Part shown: positions 36,530 to 45,978 of the stretch, in pieces
Layout: every line of letters begins with the position of its first letter
Position numbering within the stretch: position 1 is the stretch's first letter
Source of the DNA: Mucilaginibacter aquatilis
GTDB taxonomy: Bacteria; Bacteroidota; Bacteroidia; Sphingobacteriales; Sphingobacteriaceae
Length of the DNA: 64,000 nt
Assembly (NCBI RefSeq): GCF_009755275.1
Contig: NZ_WQLA01000003.1
Span: forward strand, 1-64,000
Reading direction: 5' to 3'
Translations under genes and position numbers: made by a program
Notes under the pieces: generated by a model
The model's input: the letters and a program-made list of their open reading frames with translations, nothing else
What the model was told of the DNA's origin: nothing
Database searches by the model: none

Positions 36530-36814
36530 ATGCAGCAAGACGAATTTGATTTCGAGGAGTTTGATAACTCGGCCGATGAAGGCGCGTTTCATATTGAACT
36601 GGATTTTTACGACAGCGATAACCTCATAAGCATGTTGGTAATTCCATGCAATGATGCTTACATAGTAGTATCAAATAATGAGCATTTGTGCACGCTGGTA
36701 CATACTTGTAAAGAAATTGAGTGCTGGGAACAGCAGGAAGGTACATTAGATGAGGAGCTGGTTGAAAAATTGGGTGCGGCCATCCAGGGCGCCAGGCCTG
36801 AGGATTTTCGATAA
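36530..36814 (+). CDS. Small acidic protein, unknown
   Basis: A 94-residue, very acidic protein starting with QQDEFDFEEFDNSADEG, followed by a strand-rich segment (HIELDFYDSDNLISMLVI, AYIVVSNNEHL) and a C-terminal helix. No known motif. The ATG start and codon pattern look genuine, and a dedicated long terminator begins at its stop codon. Confidence 0.6.
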   Translation: MQQDEFDFEEFDNSADEGAFHIELDFYDSDNLISMLVIPCNDAYIVVSNNEHLCTLVHTCKEIECWEQQEGTLDEELVEKLGAAIQGARPEDFR

Positions 36815-36857
36815 ATACAAAAAGCTGCCTTAGTGAGGCAGCTTTTTGTATTTATCG
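36809..36857. terminator. Bidirectional terminator with a 22-bp perfect stem
   Basis: The arms 36809-36830 and 36836-36857 are exact reverse complements around a 5-base loop. The stop codon of the plus-strand gene lies in the left arm. It also serves the convergent yceI-like gene. Confidence 0.9.
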
Positions 36858-36874
36858 CTTAAGCTATGAGCGAT

Positions 36875-37408
36875 TTAAGCTTGCTTGGTAAATTGTGCGT
36901 TTATAATAAGCTTAACGTCTTCACCAACTACAATTGAGCCGGCTTCAGTAACACCATTCCAGGTTAAACCAAAATCTTTACGGTTTATTTTACCGGTAAT
37001 TTCAAATCCGGCTTTAGTTTGACCGTAAAAGTCATCTGCCGAACCGCCAAACTCCACATCAAGGCTTACCAGTTTGGTTACGTCTTTTATAGTAAGATTG
37101 CCCTCAAGCTTGTATTCATCGCCGCTAACTTTTTTCAATGACGTTGATTTAAAACTGATCTTTGGGTAAGTTTCAGCGTCAAAAAACTCTGCCGATTTCA
37201 GGTGCTGATCACGGGCTTCCTGCGTTGTGTCAATGCTGTCAACATCGAGTGCAAAATCAATTTCTGAATCTGCAAAATCGTCGCTTTCGGTTACAACTTC
37301 ACCTTCAAATTTGCGGAACGATCCTGTAACGGTCGAAATTACAAGGTGTTTTATTTTAAATTGTACTTCTGAGTGCATTGGGTCCATTACCCATTTTGTT
37401 GTTGCCAT
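36875..37408 (-). CDS. YceI family protein
   Basis: A 177-residue lipocalin-like beta-barrel of the YceI family, which binds polyisoprenoid or other lipophilic molecules. The first motif, WVMDPMHSEVQFKIKHLVIS, and GSFRKFEGEV, SAEFFDAETYPKISFKS, LTIKDVTK and FGLTWN are all typical. The start MATTKWVMD at 37408 is used; no signal peptide is seen, so it is probably cytosolic, as are many Bacteroidota members. It is transcribed towards the acidic small protein gene. Confidence 0.93.
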   Translation of the reverse strand: MATTKWVMDPMHSEVQFKIKHLVISTVTGSFRKFEGEVVTESDDFADSEIDFALDVDSIDTTQEARDQHLKSAEFFDAETYPKISFKSTSLKKVSGDEYKLEGNLTIKDVTKLVSLDVEFGGSADDFYGQTKAGFEITGKINRKDFGLTWNGVTEAGSIVVGEDVKLIINAQFTKQA

Positions 37409-37579
37409 AATCTTATAATTGTTAATGTTGCTTTTACAAGTATAATCATTTAAGTGTTTAAACACATAAATGTTTATTTCAAAAATTTATATTACAAATG
37501 TAGTATGGCCGAAACAGATTAGTATTGACATTTATCAAGAAATGTTGGTATCATTTATCAACCATATAGGCATAAAAGC

Positions 37580-37611
37580 AAAAAAGCTGCATCGTTAAAA
37601 TGCAGCTTTTT
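37580..37611 (-). terminator. Terminator after sucC
   Basis: A stem of about 11 bases (AAAAGCTGCAT with its complement), with a T run on the minus strand, just beyond the end of sucC. Confidence 0.8.
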
Positions 37612-37653
37612 ATAATAAATCACCCTTAAAGTTAGAGTGAATATCTTCTAGAA

Positions 37654-38844
37654 TTATGCTAATACTTCTTTAACGCGCTCAGCAGCTTCTTTAAGTAAGA
37701 TTGCAGAGAACACTTTTAAGCCTGAATTATCAATTAGTTCTTTAGCTTCTTTAGCATTAGTACCTTGTAAACGTACTATGATAGGAACCGGAATGTCACC
37801 AATTTCCTGGTAAGCATCAATAACACCCTGAGCAACACGGTCACAACGAACAATACCACCAAAGATGTTAATCAGGATAGCTTTTACGTTCGGATCTTTC
37901 AAGATAATGTTAAAGGCAGCTTTAACAGTTTGAGCGTTAGCAGTACCACCTACGTCTAAGAAGTTGGCAGGCTCGCCACCGGCAATCTTAATAATATCCA
38001 TAGTTGCCATAGCTAAACCTGCACCGTTAACCATACAACCTACGTTACCGTCAAGTTTTACATAGTTAAGGTTTGATAAGCTTGCTTCAACCTCCATTGG
38101 GTCTTCCTCGTTGGTATCGCGCATATCGGCATAATCTTTATGACGGTAAAGTGCGTTATCATCAAGGTTTACTTTAGCATCAACTGCTAAAATTTTGTTA
38201 TCAGAAGTTTTTAATACCGGGTTTATTTCAAACTGAGACGAATCGGTAGCATCATAAGCTTTGTATAAAGCGCTGATGAATTTAACCATGTCTTTGAATG
38301 CATCACCAGATACGCCCAGGTTAAAGGCAATTTTACGTGCCTGGAAACCTTGTAAGCCAACTTTAGGATCAATTTCTTCTTTATGAATAAGGTGAGGAGT
38401 AGAGTGAGCTACTTCTTCAATATCCATACCACCCTCGGTAGAGTACATGATAATGTTACGGCCGGTTGCACGGTCTAACAATACGCTCATGTAAAATTCT
38501 TTAGTTTCGCTTTCGCCAGGATAGTAAACATCTTGTGCAATTAACACCTTATGTACTTTTTTACCTTCCGGACCGGTTTGCGGAGTTACCAGTTGCATAC
38601 CTAAAATAGCGCCTGCTCTTTCCTTAACCTCATCAAGGTTTTTAGCAAGTTTAACACCACCGCCTTTACCACGGCCGCCGGCATGAATCTGGGCTTTAAC
38701 AACCACCCAGTCCGAACCGAAATCTTCTTTCATTTTTTGGGCGGCTTCAACAGCCTGTTCTACAGTGTCAGCTACAATGCCTTCCTGTACCCTTACGCCA
38801 AAGCTTTTTAGTATTGCTTTGCCCTGATATTCGTGAATATTCAT
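37654..38844 (-). CDS. sucC: Succinate--CoA ligase (ADP-forming) subunit beta
   Basis: A 396-residue TCA-cycle enzyme subunit. With SucD it interconverts succinyl-CoA and succinate, forming ATP or GTP. The ATP-grasp domain is marked by MNIHEYQGKAILKSFGV, KAQIHAGGRGKGGGVKLA and FEINPVLKT. The ligase domain has GNVGCMVNGAGLAMATMD and NIFGGIVRCD. sucD is not adjacent in this window. The ADP form is inferred from the family. It is a single-gene unit with its own terminator. Confidence 0.97.
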   Translation of the reverse strand: MNIHEYQGKAILKSFGVRVQEGIVADTVEQAVEAAQKMKEDFGSDWVVVKAQIHAGGRGKGGGVKLAKNLDEVKERAGAILGMQLVTPQTGPEGKKVHKVLIAQDVYYPGESETKEFYMSVLLDRATGRNIIMYSTEGGMDIEEVAHSTPHLIHKEEIDPKVGLQGFQARKIAFNLGVSGDAFKDMVKFISALYKAYDATDSSQFEINPVLKTSDNKILAVDAKVNLDDNALYRHKDYADMRDTNEEDPMEVEASLSNLNYVKLDGNVGCMVNGAGLAMATMDIIKIAGGEPANFLDVGGTANAQTVKAAFNIILKDPNVKAILINIFGGIVRCDRVAQGVIDAYQEIGDIPVPIIVRLQGTNAKEAKELIDNSGLKVFSAILLKEAAERVKEVLA

Positions 38845-39074
38845 GTCTTGTGAAGAATTTGCGGTAAATCTACAATTTCAGTTGGAGTATTAAAACTTGA
38901 ATGGCTTTTTTATGAAATAATTGCGGTTTTTAAGCATAACATGCAATGCTAAACAAGTAAAAACTTTAGCATTAATTTACCGCAAACTGCTATGTGATAC
39001 AATTGTTATTTAACCTTATCTGTGGCAACAGGTTTCAAGGGTAACTACTCCGTAGCTAAATCAACTAAATCAAT

Positions 39075-39082
39075 TACATTTG
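39075..39082 (+). promoter_or_regulatory. -7 box TACATTTG directly before the LolD-like gene
   Basis: Perfect TAnnTTTG ending three bases before the ATG at 39086. The expected transcript start would fall on the start codon. Confidence 0.5.
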
Positions 39083-39085
39083 TAC

Positions 39086-39736
39086 ATGCTTAAAGCGCTC
39101 GATATCAAAAAGACTTACGGTAATCTTCAAATATTGAAGGGCGTAAACCTTAGTGTTAATAAAGGAGAAATTGTTACCATCGTAGGCGCATCAGGAGCGG
39201 GGAAGAGTTCATTGCTTAATATAATAGGCACTTTAGACAAGCCCGACTCGGGCCGCTTGTATTTAAATGATACGGAAATTAGCAAATTAAACAGCAAGCA
39301 GCTGAGCCATTTCCGTAATACGCAAATTGGCTTCATTTTTCAGTTCCATCACTTGCTGGCCGAATTTAATGCACTCGAAAATGTTTGCATTCCGGCATTT
39401 ATAGCAGGTAAGCCTAAAGCACAGGCCGAAAAACGTGCCGCAAGCTTATTAGAAATGCTTGGTTTAAGCAGCCGCATTCATCATAAGCCAAGCCAGCTAT
39501 CGGGTGGTGAGCAGCAACGCGTGGCAGTAGCCCGCGCGCTCATAAATGAACCTGCCCTTATCTTAGCTGATGAACCTTCGGGCAATCTTGATTCGGCCAA
39601 CGCGCGCGATTTGCATGAGCTGTTTATCAATCTGCGCAACAACTTTAATCAAACCTTTATCATTGTAACTCACAATGAAGACCTTGCCGATCTTAGCGAC
39701 CGTAAGGTGACCATGAAAGACGGCTTAATAGTTTAA
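39086..39736 (+). CDS. ABC transporter ATP-binding protein, LolD/MacB-type
   Basis: A 216-residue ATPase. Walker A is GASGAGKSS, the Q-loop is in [18 protein letters not shown], the signature is LSGGEQQR, Walker B is [12 protein letters not shown] and the switch His is in IVTHNED. The overall pattern matches the LolD/MacB/FtsE group, which drives lipoprotein release or envelope remodelling. No LolC/E or MacB permease is adjacent. It is followed at ten bases by a pre-ATP-grasp-like gene and a HAD-like gene, so the three may form one operon. Confidence 0.9.
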   Translation: MLKALDIKKTYGNLQILKGVNLSVNKGEIVTIVGASGAGKSSLLNIIGTLDKPDSGRLYLNDTEISKLNSKQLSHFRNTQIGFIFQFHHLLAEFNALENVCIPAFIAGKPKAQAEKRAASLLEMLGLSSRIHHKPSQLSGGEQQRVAVARALINEPALILADEPSGNLDSANARDLHELFINLRNNFNQTFIIVTHNEDLADLSDRKVTMKDGLIV

Positions 39737-39745
39737 TAAAAACAC

Positions 39746-40048
39746 GTGTATACATTAATTACTGCTGCAAGCTCGGCAAAGGCTTACCAGCTAAAAAATC
39801 AAAAAGCGGGGGAGCATGTGCTTTTGGGTGATTACCTTGAGTTACCCGAAATTATGTTAAAGAACGGTTCAATGGTCAAGTTGCCTCGTCCCGAAAGCGA
39901 AACTTATCCTCATCAAATGCTGGCCTTATGCCTTGATCACAACATAAGCACGTTATATCTGCTTAACATGCAGGAAAGCAATGCACTCAGCCCGGCTTTG
40001 CAATTATTTGAGGAATATGGTATAACCTTGATAAACGCGCATGATTAA
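39746..40048 (+). CDS. Small protein resembling a pre-ATP-grasp domain
   Basis: A 100-residue protein that starts with GTG. The order of a strand, SSAKAYQLKN helix, VLLGDYLELPEIML, LPRPESETYPHQMLALCLDHNISTLYLLN and FEEYGITLIN resembles the N-terminal pre-ATP-grasp subdomain of carbamoyl-phosphate synthase-type or PurK-type ligases, without the ATP-grasp fold itself. It overlaps the next gene by eight bases and follows the LolD-like gene at ten. Function unknown. It may be a nucleotide or sugar-phosphate binding remnant. Confidence 0.65.
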   Translation: MYTLITAASSAKAYQLKNQKAGEHVLLGDYLELPEIMLKNGSMVKLPRPESETYPHQMLALCLDHNISTLYLLNMQESNALSPALQLFEEYGITLINAHD

Positions 40049-40652
40049 ATACGTTGATATTGATAAGCACATAAACGCATTTGTTTTTGAGCTCGATAAT
40101 GTGCTTTACCCCGAAAAGGATTACTTGTACCAGGTGTATTACCTGTTTGCAGGCTTTTTAGAATACACAGAGCTGCTTGATGCTCAAGTATTGGTAAAGC
40201 TTATGGTGCAAACTCATGAGGAGCAGGGTGCCGGTGCTGTATTTAACGTGGTGCAAGAACGTTTTAAGCTTGATGATAAGTATAAGTTCAATTTTGAGCA
40301 TTTACTTATAAATGCACAGGTGCCATTAAAGCTATTACTTTACCCGGAAATGCTTTTGCTGCTGCAGGATATTGTGGTAGACAGGAAGCAAATTTTCATT
40401 GTTACCAACGGAAAGCCGCAACAGCAGCTTAATAAAATAAAGCATACCGACTGGCAGGGGCTTGAAAAATACTTAACCTGTTACTTTGCAGAGGAGATTG
40501 TGGCCAAACCCGAGCCTGATATGGTAGATATGCTCATCAAAAAACATAACCTTCAACGGCGCGAAATAGTGATGATTGGCGCATCAGAAACCGACCAGCT
40601 TTGTGCTCAGGCATGTGGCATTGATTATATTGATGCACACAAAAACTATTAA
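40041..40652 (+). CDS. HAD-superfamily protein with altered catalytic residues
   Basis: A 203-residue haloacid dehalogenase-type protein with a helical cap. Motif I reads VFELDNVLYPE, so the usual nucleophile Asp is Glu17; the second Asp (19) is kept. Motif II has IVTNG, motif III KPEPDM, and motif IV is IGASETD where GDS or GDD is normal. Two of the four core acidic positions are therefore changed, suggesting loss of phosphatase activity or a binding role. It overlaps the pre-ATP-grasp-like gene by eight bases. Confidence 0.82.
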   Translation: MIKYVDIDKHINAFVFELDNVLYPEKDYLYQVYYLFAGFLEYTELLDAQVLVKLMVQTHEEQGAGAVFNVVQERFKLDDKYKFNFEHLLINAQVPLKLLLYPEMLLLLQDIVVDRKQIFIVTNGKPQQQLNKIKHTDWQGLEKYLTCYFAEEIVAKPEPDMVDMLIKKHNLQRREIVMIGASETDQLCAQACGIDYIDAHKNY

Positions 40653-40717
40653 TCAATTTATTACGTAATAAAATAAAATATTTGTACGTTAATTGCCTGA
40701 TTTAGAACCGCGAAGGA

Positions 40718-42217
40718 ATGAGAAAAAACTTACTTTATTTGCTATTGCTGGCAGTAGCATTTACATCCTGCAAAAAAGACAAAAACAAAGATGGCAGCAA
40801 TTTAGATTTGTTGCGCGATTCGGTTTACATGTATGCCAAGGAGGTTTACTTATGGAACGACGGATTGCCGTCTACAGAGGCATTTAATCCCCGAAGATTT
40901 ACGGGTAATTCAGACCGGGCTGCACTGCAGGCGGAGGTAGATGCGCTGTCACAAATTAAAATAAACACATCAACAGGAAAGCCTTATGAGTATGATGCTA
41001 ACGATCCGGGGACGGCCAAGTATTCCTATGTTGATGAGGGCCAGGCGGCAACCTCAATTGGCGGAACCGGCGGCGACTTTGGCTTTGCCTTAACTTATAC
41101 CGCCGCTGATGATTTGCGTATAAGGTACGTATACCCTGGCTCATCGGCATCTCAGCAAGGCCTTACCCGGGGCGACCGTGTTACTGCCATTAATGATCAA
41201 TCAGTAACGTTAACTACCGGCACCAATTCCGATCCGGCATTCCAACGCGTTTCATCTGCCTTAGGTAGCAGTTCGGTTAAGCTAAACCTTACCCGCCGTA
41301 ATGGTACAACCTATACCGCAACTGTAGCAAAAACTTCATACACTATCAATCCTGTTGCCAAGTTTACTACTGTTACAACCAATACAGGTAAAAAAGTGGG
41401 CTATTTTGCATTCAGCCGTTTTACGGTGATGAGTAATGCTAAAGCAAAAATTGATGAGGCGTTTAATAAGTTTACTGCTGATGGTATAACTGAACTTGTA
41501 ATTGATTTGCGTTACAACGGCGGTGGCGCTGTTGAAACTTCGCAGTACCTGGCAAACTATCTTGTGCCATCAAGCCGCAATGGTGGATTGATGTTTAATG
41601 AATATTTTAATACTAAGCTACAAAGCAACATTTATCCATTGTTGGCCCGTAAATTTAAAATAGATCCAGGTGATTTCACCACAGCTAATAACACGTTCAA
41701 CTTCAGCAAAGTTGGTAGTTTAAACTTAAACCGAGTATTCTTCCTGGTTACAGGTAGCACAGCATCGGCAAGCGAATTGCTGATTAATAACCTGCAACCC
41801 GTGTTACCGCAGGGGGTACAATTAGTTGGAAAAACATCATACGGTAAACCGGTTGGCTTTTTTGCTATTCCTTTAGGTAATGCATCTCAGTTTGATTTAT
41901 ACCTAGCTGAGTTTGAAAGCCGCAACTCGGCAGGTACAGCCGATTTTTATCAGGGTATGATACCTGGAGGTAACTTTCCGGGTGTTATGGTAGAAGATGA
42001 TGTAACCAAAGATTTTGGAGACCCTACCGAAGCCATGTTTTCGCGTGCTATAAACTTTATAGACAAAGGCACCTACACCGTAGCCGGACTTAACAGTACT
42101 TTTTCTGAAAAAACTCAGGAGAATCAAATGCTACGTAAGGCCAATCAGTTGATTGATGTTAAACAACAATTTAATGGTGCTATACACGAAGGACGTTTAA
42201 AGCGCCTTAACCACTAA
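40718..42217 (+). CDS. S41-family peptidase, lipoprotein
   Basis: A 499-residue outer-membrane-type lipoprotein with lipobox FTSC and a Lys/Asp-rich tether. A PDZ-like domain sits near residues 105-200 (GFALTY, YPGSSASQQGLTRGDRVTAIN). The tail-specific protease domain has VIDLRYNGGG and the catalytic pair Ser in GSTASASELL and Lys in TSYGKPVG. This resembles Bacteroidota carboxy-terminal-processing-like proteases. It ends four bases before the convergent smc stop. Confidence 0.92.
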   Translation: MRKNLLYLLLLAVAFTSCKKDKNKDGSNLDLLRDSVYMYAKEVYLWNDGLPSTEAFNPRRFTGNSDRAALQAEVDALSQIKINTSTGKPYEYDANDPGTAKYSYVDEGQAATSIGGTGGDFGFALTYTAADDLRIRYVYPGSSASQQGLTRGDRVTAINDQSVTLTTGTNSDPAFQRVSSALGSSSVKLNLTRRNGTTYTATVAKTSYTINPVAKFTTVTTNTGKKVGYFAFSRFTVMSNAKAKIDEAFNKFTADGITELVIDLRYNGGGAVETSQYLANYLVPSSRNGGLMFNEYFNTKLQSNIYPLLARKFKIDPGDFTTANNTFNFSKVGSLNLNRVFFLVTGSTASASELLINNLQPVLPQGVQLVGKTSYGKPVGFFAIPLGNASQFDLYLAEFESRNSAGTADFYQGMIPGGNFPGVMVEDDVTKDFGDPTEAMFSRAINFIDKGTYTVAGLNSTFSEKTQENQMLRKANQLIDVKQQFNGAIHEGRLKRLNH

Positions 42218-42221
42218 AAAT

Positions 42222-45200
42222 TTAGTCGGCCAGTTGGCGAAGGTCAACCGGGACAACACGGGATATTCCCTGCTCAACCATAGTCACACCGTAAACTACA
42301 TCGGTGCTGGCTATGGTTCTTTTATTATGCGACACGATGATAAACTGCGAGTCGGACGAAAATTTACGAATGATATTGTTGAATTTATCAATGTTTGTAT
42401 CATCCAGCGGCGCATCAACCTCATCAAAAATACAGAACGGCGCAGGCTTCAACAGGTAAAGCGAAAACAGTATGGCCGTAGCTGTCAATGTTTTTTCGCC
42501 TCCCGAAAGCTGGTTAATTGATAACGGGCGCTTGCCCTTAGGTTTGGCAATAATGTCAATATCCGACTCCAGCGGACGGTCGGGGTCGGTCAATACAAGG
42601 TCGCATGAATCTTCCTCGTTAAATAATGAACGAAAAACTTTGATAAAGTTTTCACGCACCATCATAAACGAATGCATAAACTTGTCTTTAGCCGTGTCAT
42701 CAATCTCCTGAATGGTTGAAAGCAATGATGCCTTAGCTTCCATAAGATCTTTTTTCTGGCTTTGAATAAACTCGTAACGCTCATTCATTTCCTTAAATGC
42801 TTCTAAAGCCATTGGGTTAATGGCTCCAAATTCATCTAACTGGCGTTTAAGCTTCTCTGTCTTATCGCGCAAATCGTCTTCGTTTTCTTCTGCAGGCACT
42901 TCGGTTTCCAGCAAGTCGTTTATGTCGAGGTTAAACTCTACAGAGAGGCGCTCTTTCAAGGCGTTAAGCTCAAGCTTTAAGTTAGTACGTTTGTCCTTTA
43001 GTTCGTTCTCAATAAGGTCGGCATGGTCTTTTTGCCGGCGTAATTGTGTAACTGCGGCTTCCGTTTCGGTTATATGCCCACGCATTTCGTAGTACTCCTG
43101 TTCGGCTGCCTTGGTTGCTTTTTCCAGTTCCTCGCGCTGGCTATACATTTCCAATAGCTCGTCGTCTGAAAAATCAGTATGCTTAAGCGTTTCCAGCAAG
43201 GCCACCTGTACCTTTTCCATTTCTGCATTATTGTTTTGAATGCGGGTTTCAAGGCTTTCCTGCTGTGTCTCGCGGTACTCCAAATCTTTCACTAACCCCG
43301 ATACTTTGTTTTGCTGCTGATGAAAACGAATATTCTCCTGGTTATAAGCGTTGCTTTGTACGGTGGTATACTCATTCAACTCATTAAAGGCTTGTTGCTT
43401 ATCAAGCAGCAAATCGCTTTGTATTTCTTTCTGGGTTTTAAGCTCGGCTATCTGAGGAATAAGCTTGTGTTCATCCTCTTGTATAGTAGCAATTTTGCGC
43501 GCTATATCCTCCTTACGGTTACGACTGTTAGTAATAAAGGTTTGATATTGCTCGCGGCGTGTGGTAACGGTAACCAGCTCGGTATTGAGGCGGTTAAGCT
43601 CCAGCTGTTTTTGCTGTATTTCGGCTGCTTTACCTGATGCTTTTAAGGCAACATGCTTGCTTTGCATGGTTTCCTGGTGGGCTTTCAGTGCAGCAATTTC
43701 CTGTTCGCTTTGCTTTATTTCTTTTGCCAGGTTTTCGAGGTTTTTAGCCCGGCCAATACGCTTGCCTTCAAACAACCCAACCGAGCCACCGGCCATGCTT
43801 AATACTGATTTGCTGAACTTACCACTTTTACCTAACAGAATAACACCTTCCGGAACCACTGAGTTGTTAAGTGATGCCTCTGAAGTATCATCAACTAAAT
43901 AAACATTACGTAACAGGTGATTACACAAAGTGCGGTAGCGTATATCAACCTCAATTACATCAAGCGCAGGTACCCATCCTGTATTAAAATCACCAGTTTG
44001 AGTGGATGTTAACGAAGTATAGTGATTTAAAATGAAAAACTGAGCTCGCCCGCGTGACGCATTACGTAATAGGTTTATTGCCTTGATAGCATTATCATAA
44101 TCTTCAACCACAAAATAGTTCATTAGTGGTTCGAGGTAATTTTCAATGGCAATACGGAACTCCTCACGACAAAAAAGAATGTCGCTGAATAAGGTGATGC
44201 TTTTTGCCCAATCAGTATGTTTTTTTAGAAAACGTATAGATTCTGGGAAGCCCTCAAGGTTATCAACCATGCTTTTGGTAAGGTTGTACTCGTTTTGCTT
44301 GGCATCGAGTTGCCTGCCCAGGCGAGATATGCGGTCTTTACTGTCATTAATTGCCGCCTCAGTATCTTTAATCTGTTCCTGCAATTGTGTTTCAAACTCC
44401 ACCGCCGCACATTGTTCTGCCTCGGCGGTTTCTGTTCGGTTTTGTAGCTCTGCTACTAATTGGTTAAAGTGCGACAGTTCCACCTCGCGGCTTGCTGTGT
44501 CTTCCATATTACGCTGGCTTTCCTGTTCCAACGCTTGTTGCTGTATGCGTAATATATCAAGATCTTTCTCGGTTTGATAAATTTGATTTTGCAGCCGGTT
44601 ATTGATACTGGTAAGCTCATTCAATTCGGCCCGAGCAGCTGTTTGGTCTTGGCGAAGCTCGTCAACAGCCTGTTTCAACTCGGCTACTTTGTTGCGTACG
44701 CTTTCAAGATTTTCATCTTCCTGTAGCTTTTCCTCACTCAGGCGTTTAATATTATACAGTACGTGGTTAAGTTGATTTTTATCTCGTTCCAACTCTTCCT
44801 TCAAGCGGGCTTCCTTATCACGCTGAAACTTTAGCTGCTCGTTCTTGATTTTCTTTTCGCTTTCATAAGCGCGTATCTTACTTACGTACTCGTTGGTAGC
44901 TTTTTGCTGAACAGACAGGTTCTTTTCCTTGGTGATGTTATCAAGTTTCTGCTGCTGTAAGGCGGCTTCAAGGGTATCAATCTTTGTGGTAATGCCCGAG
45001 CGTTCTTCCCTGTGCTTTTGTTCTTGTTCCTCAATACGCTGCAATGAATCACTGAATGACACAATACGGAATGACGCCAGCATAACACTCAGCGTTTTGT
45101 ACTGTTCTTTTAAACGATAGTAACGCTCGGTCTTTTTTGCCTGATTTTCGAGTGTTTTCAGATTCTTTTCAATTTCAAAAAGCAAATCCTGTACACGTTC

Positions 45201-45764
45201 TAAATCAGCTTCGGTATCTTTCAGCTTATTGAAGGTTTGCTTTTTGCGCAGCTTGTATTTGGAAATGCCTGACGCTTCCTCAAACAAGTTACGCCGCGAA
45301 CCTTCTTTGTTAGTGATGATCTCATCTATCATCTTTAATTCTATGATAGAGTAGGAGTCAGAACCAATGCCTGTGTCTAAGAAAAGGTCGGTAATATCTT
45401 TCAGGCGGCACTGTACATCATTCAGGCGATATTCGCTTTCACCTGTACGGTATAGCTTACGGGTAAGCGTTACCTGCGAAAACTCAGTAGGAAGTACATT
45501 TTTGGTATTATCAAACGTTAATGAAACTTCGGCCAGGTTGGCTGGCTTACGGCTGCGGGTGCCATTGAAAATGATGTTTTCCATCTTCTCTGACCGTAGT
45601 GCCCTGGTACTTTGCTCTCCTAAAACCCAACGTATGGAATCGACAACGTTTGATTTGCCGCAACCATTAGGGCCAACAATAGCGGTAACCCCTTCGTTAA
45701 AATTAATGCTTATTTTATCGCCAAAGCTTTTAAACCCTTTGACCTCTAATTTAGTTAACTGCAT
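42222..45764 (-). CDS. smc: Chromosome segregation protein SMC
   Basis: A 1180-residue condensin ATPase. Walker A, GPNGCGKSNVVDSI, is near residue 32. Two long coiled coils flank the hinge (about residues 500-680). The C-terminal head has the signature NQLSGGEKTLTATAIL and Walker B CIFDEVDAPLDDTN, with a D-loop following. The length is typical for bacterial SMC. No ScpA or ScpB gene is adjacent. The gene is monocistronic as far as can be seen. Confidence 0.98.
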   Translation of the reverse strand: MQLTKLEVKGFKSFGDKISINFNEGVTAIVGPNGCGKSNVVDSIRWVLGEQSTRALRSEKMENIIFNGTRSRKPANLAEVSLTFDNTKNVLPTEFSQVTLTRKLYRTGESEYRLNDVQCRLKDITDLFLDTGIGSDSYSIIELKMIDEIITNKEGSRRNLFEEASGISKYKLRKKQTFNKLKDTEADLERVQDLLFEIEKNLKTLENQAKKTERYYRLKEQYKTLSVMLASFRIVSFSDSLQRIEEQEQKHREERSGITTKIDTLEAALQQQKLDNITKEKNLSVQQKATNEYVSKIRAYESEKKIKNEQLKFQRDKEARLKEELERDKNQLNHVLYNIKRLSEEKLQEDENLESVRNKVAELKQAVDELRQDQTAARAELNELTSINNRLQNQIYQTEKDLDILRIQQQALEQESQRNMEDTASREVELSHFNQLVAELQNRTETAEAEQCAAVEFETQLQEQIKDTEAAINDSKDRISRLGRQLDAKQNEYNLTKSMVDNLEGFPESIRFLKKHTDWAKSITLFSDILFCREEFRIAIENYLEPLMNYFVVEDYDNAIKAINLLRNASRGRAQFFILNHYTSLTSTQTGDFNTGWVPALDVIEVDIRYRTLCNHLLRNVYLVDDTSEASLNNSVVPEGVILLGKSGKFSKSVLSMAGGSVGLFEGKRIGRAKNLENLAKEIKQSEQEIAALKAHQETMQSKHVALKASGKAAEIQQKQLELNRLNTELVTVTTRREQYQTFITNSRNRKEDIARKIATIQEDEHKLIPQIAELKTQKEIQSDLLLDKQQAFNELNEYTTVQSNAYNQENIRFHQQQNKVSGLVKDLEYRETQQESLETRIQNNNAEMEKVQVALLETLKHTDFSDDELLEMYSQREELEKATKAAEQEYYEMRGHITETEAAVTQLRRQKDHADLIENELKDKRTNLKLELNALKERLSVEFNLDINDLLETEVPAEENEDDLRDKTEKLKRQLDEFGAINPMALEAFKEMNERYEFIQSQKKDLMEAKASLLSTIQEIDDTAKDKFMHSFMMVRENFIKVFRSLFNEEDSCDLVLTDPDRPLESDIDIIAKPKGKRPLSINQLSGGEKTLTATAILFSLYLLKPAPFCIFDEVDAPLDDTNIDKFNNIIRKFSSDSQFIIVSHNKRTIASTDVVYGVTMVEQGISRVVPVDLRQLAD

Positions 45765-45978
45765 TTGCCAGCCAGCGTACCTTCAATAGTTTTATTACTT
45801 CAAAGTAACGAAAAATATAGAAGATTTTCTTGCCTGGCATGTGCAGATCAAATAGTTCTCTTAATGTCAGATTGTTTCTGTATAAAGCTAATAACTAATA
45901 ATTTATCTGATTTTAGGAAGCAGCTCTTAAAGTGATTGTAAGTTAGATGGCTTATAAATTATTATAGTAGCATACGAG

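Noticed and set aside
38845-39074. Possible RNA or gene between sucC and the LolD-like gene
   Set aside because: No coding pattern or clear structure, only AT-rich sequence before the promoter box.
44146-44577. 143-residue plus-strand frame inside smc
   Set aside because: Antisense shadow of the coiled-coil coding region; Ser- and Cys-rich with no recognisable domain.
45765-45978. Possible gene or RNA in the 214-base gap between smc and the PhzF gene
   Set aside because: No open frame, hairpin or promoter box of note was found; it looks like plain AT-rich spacer.
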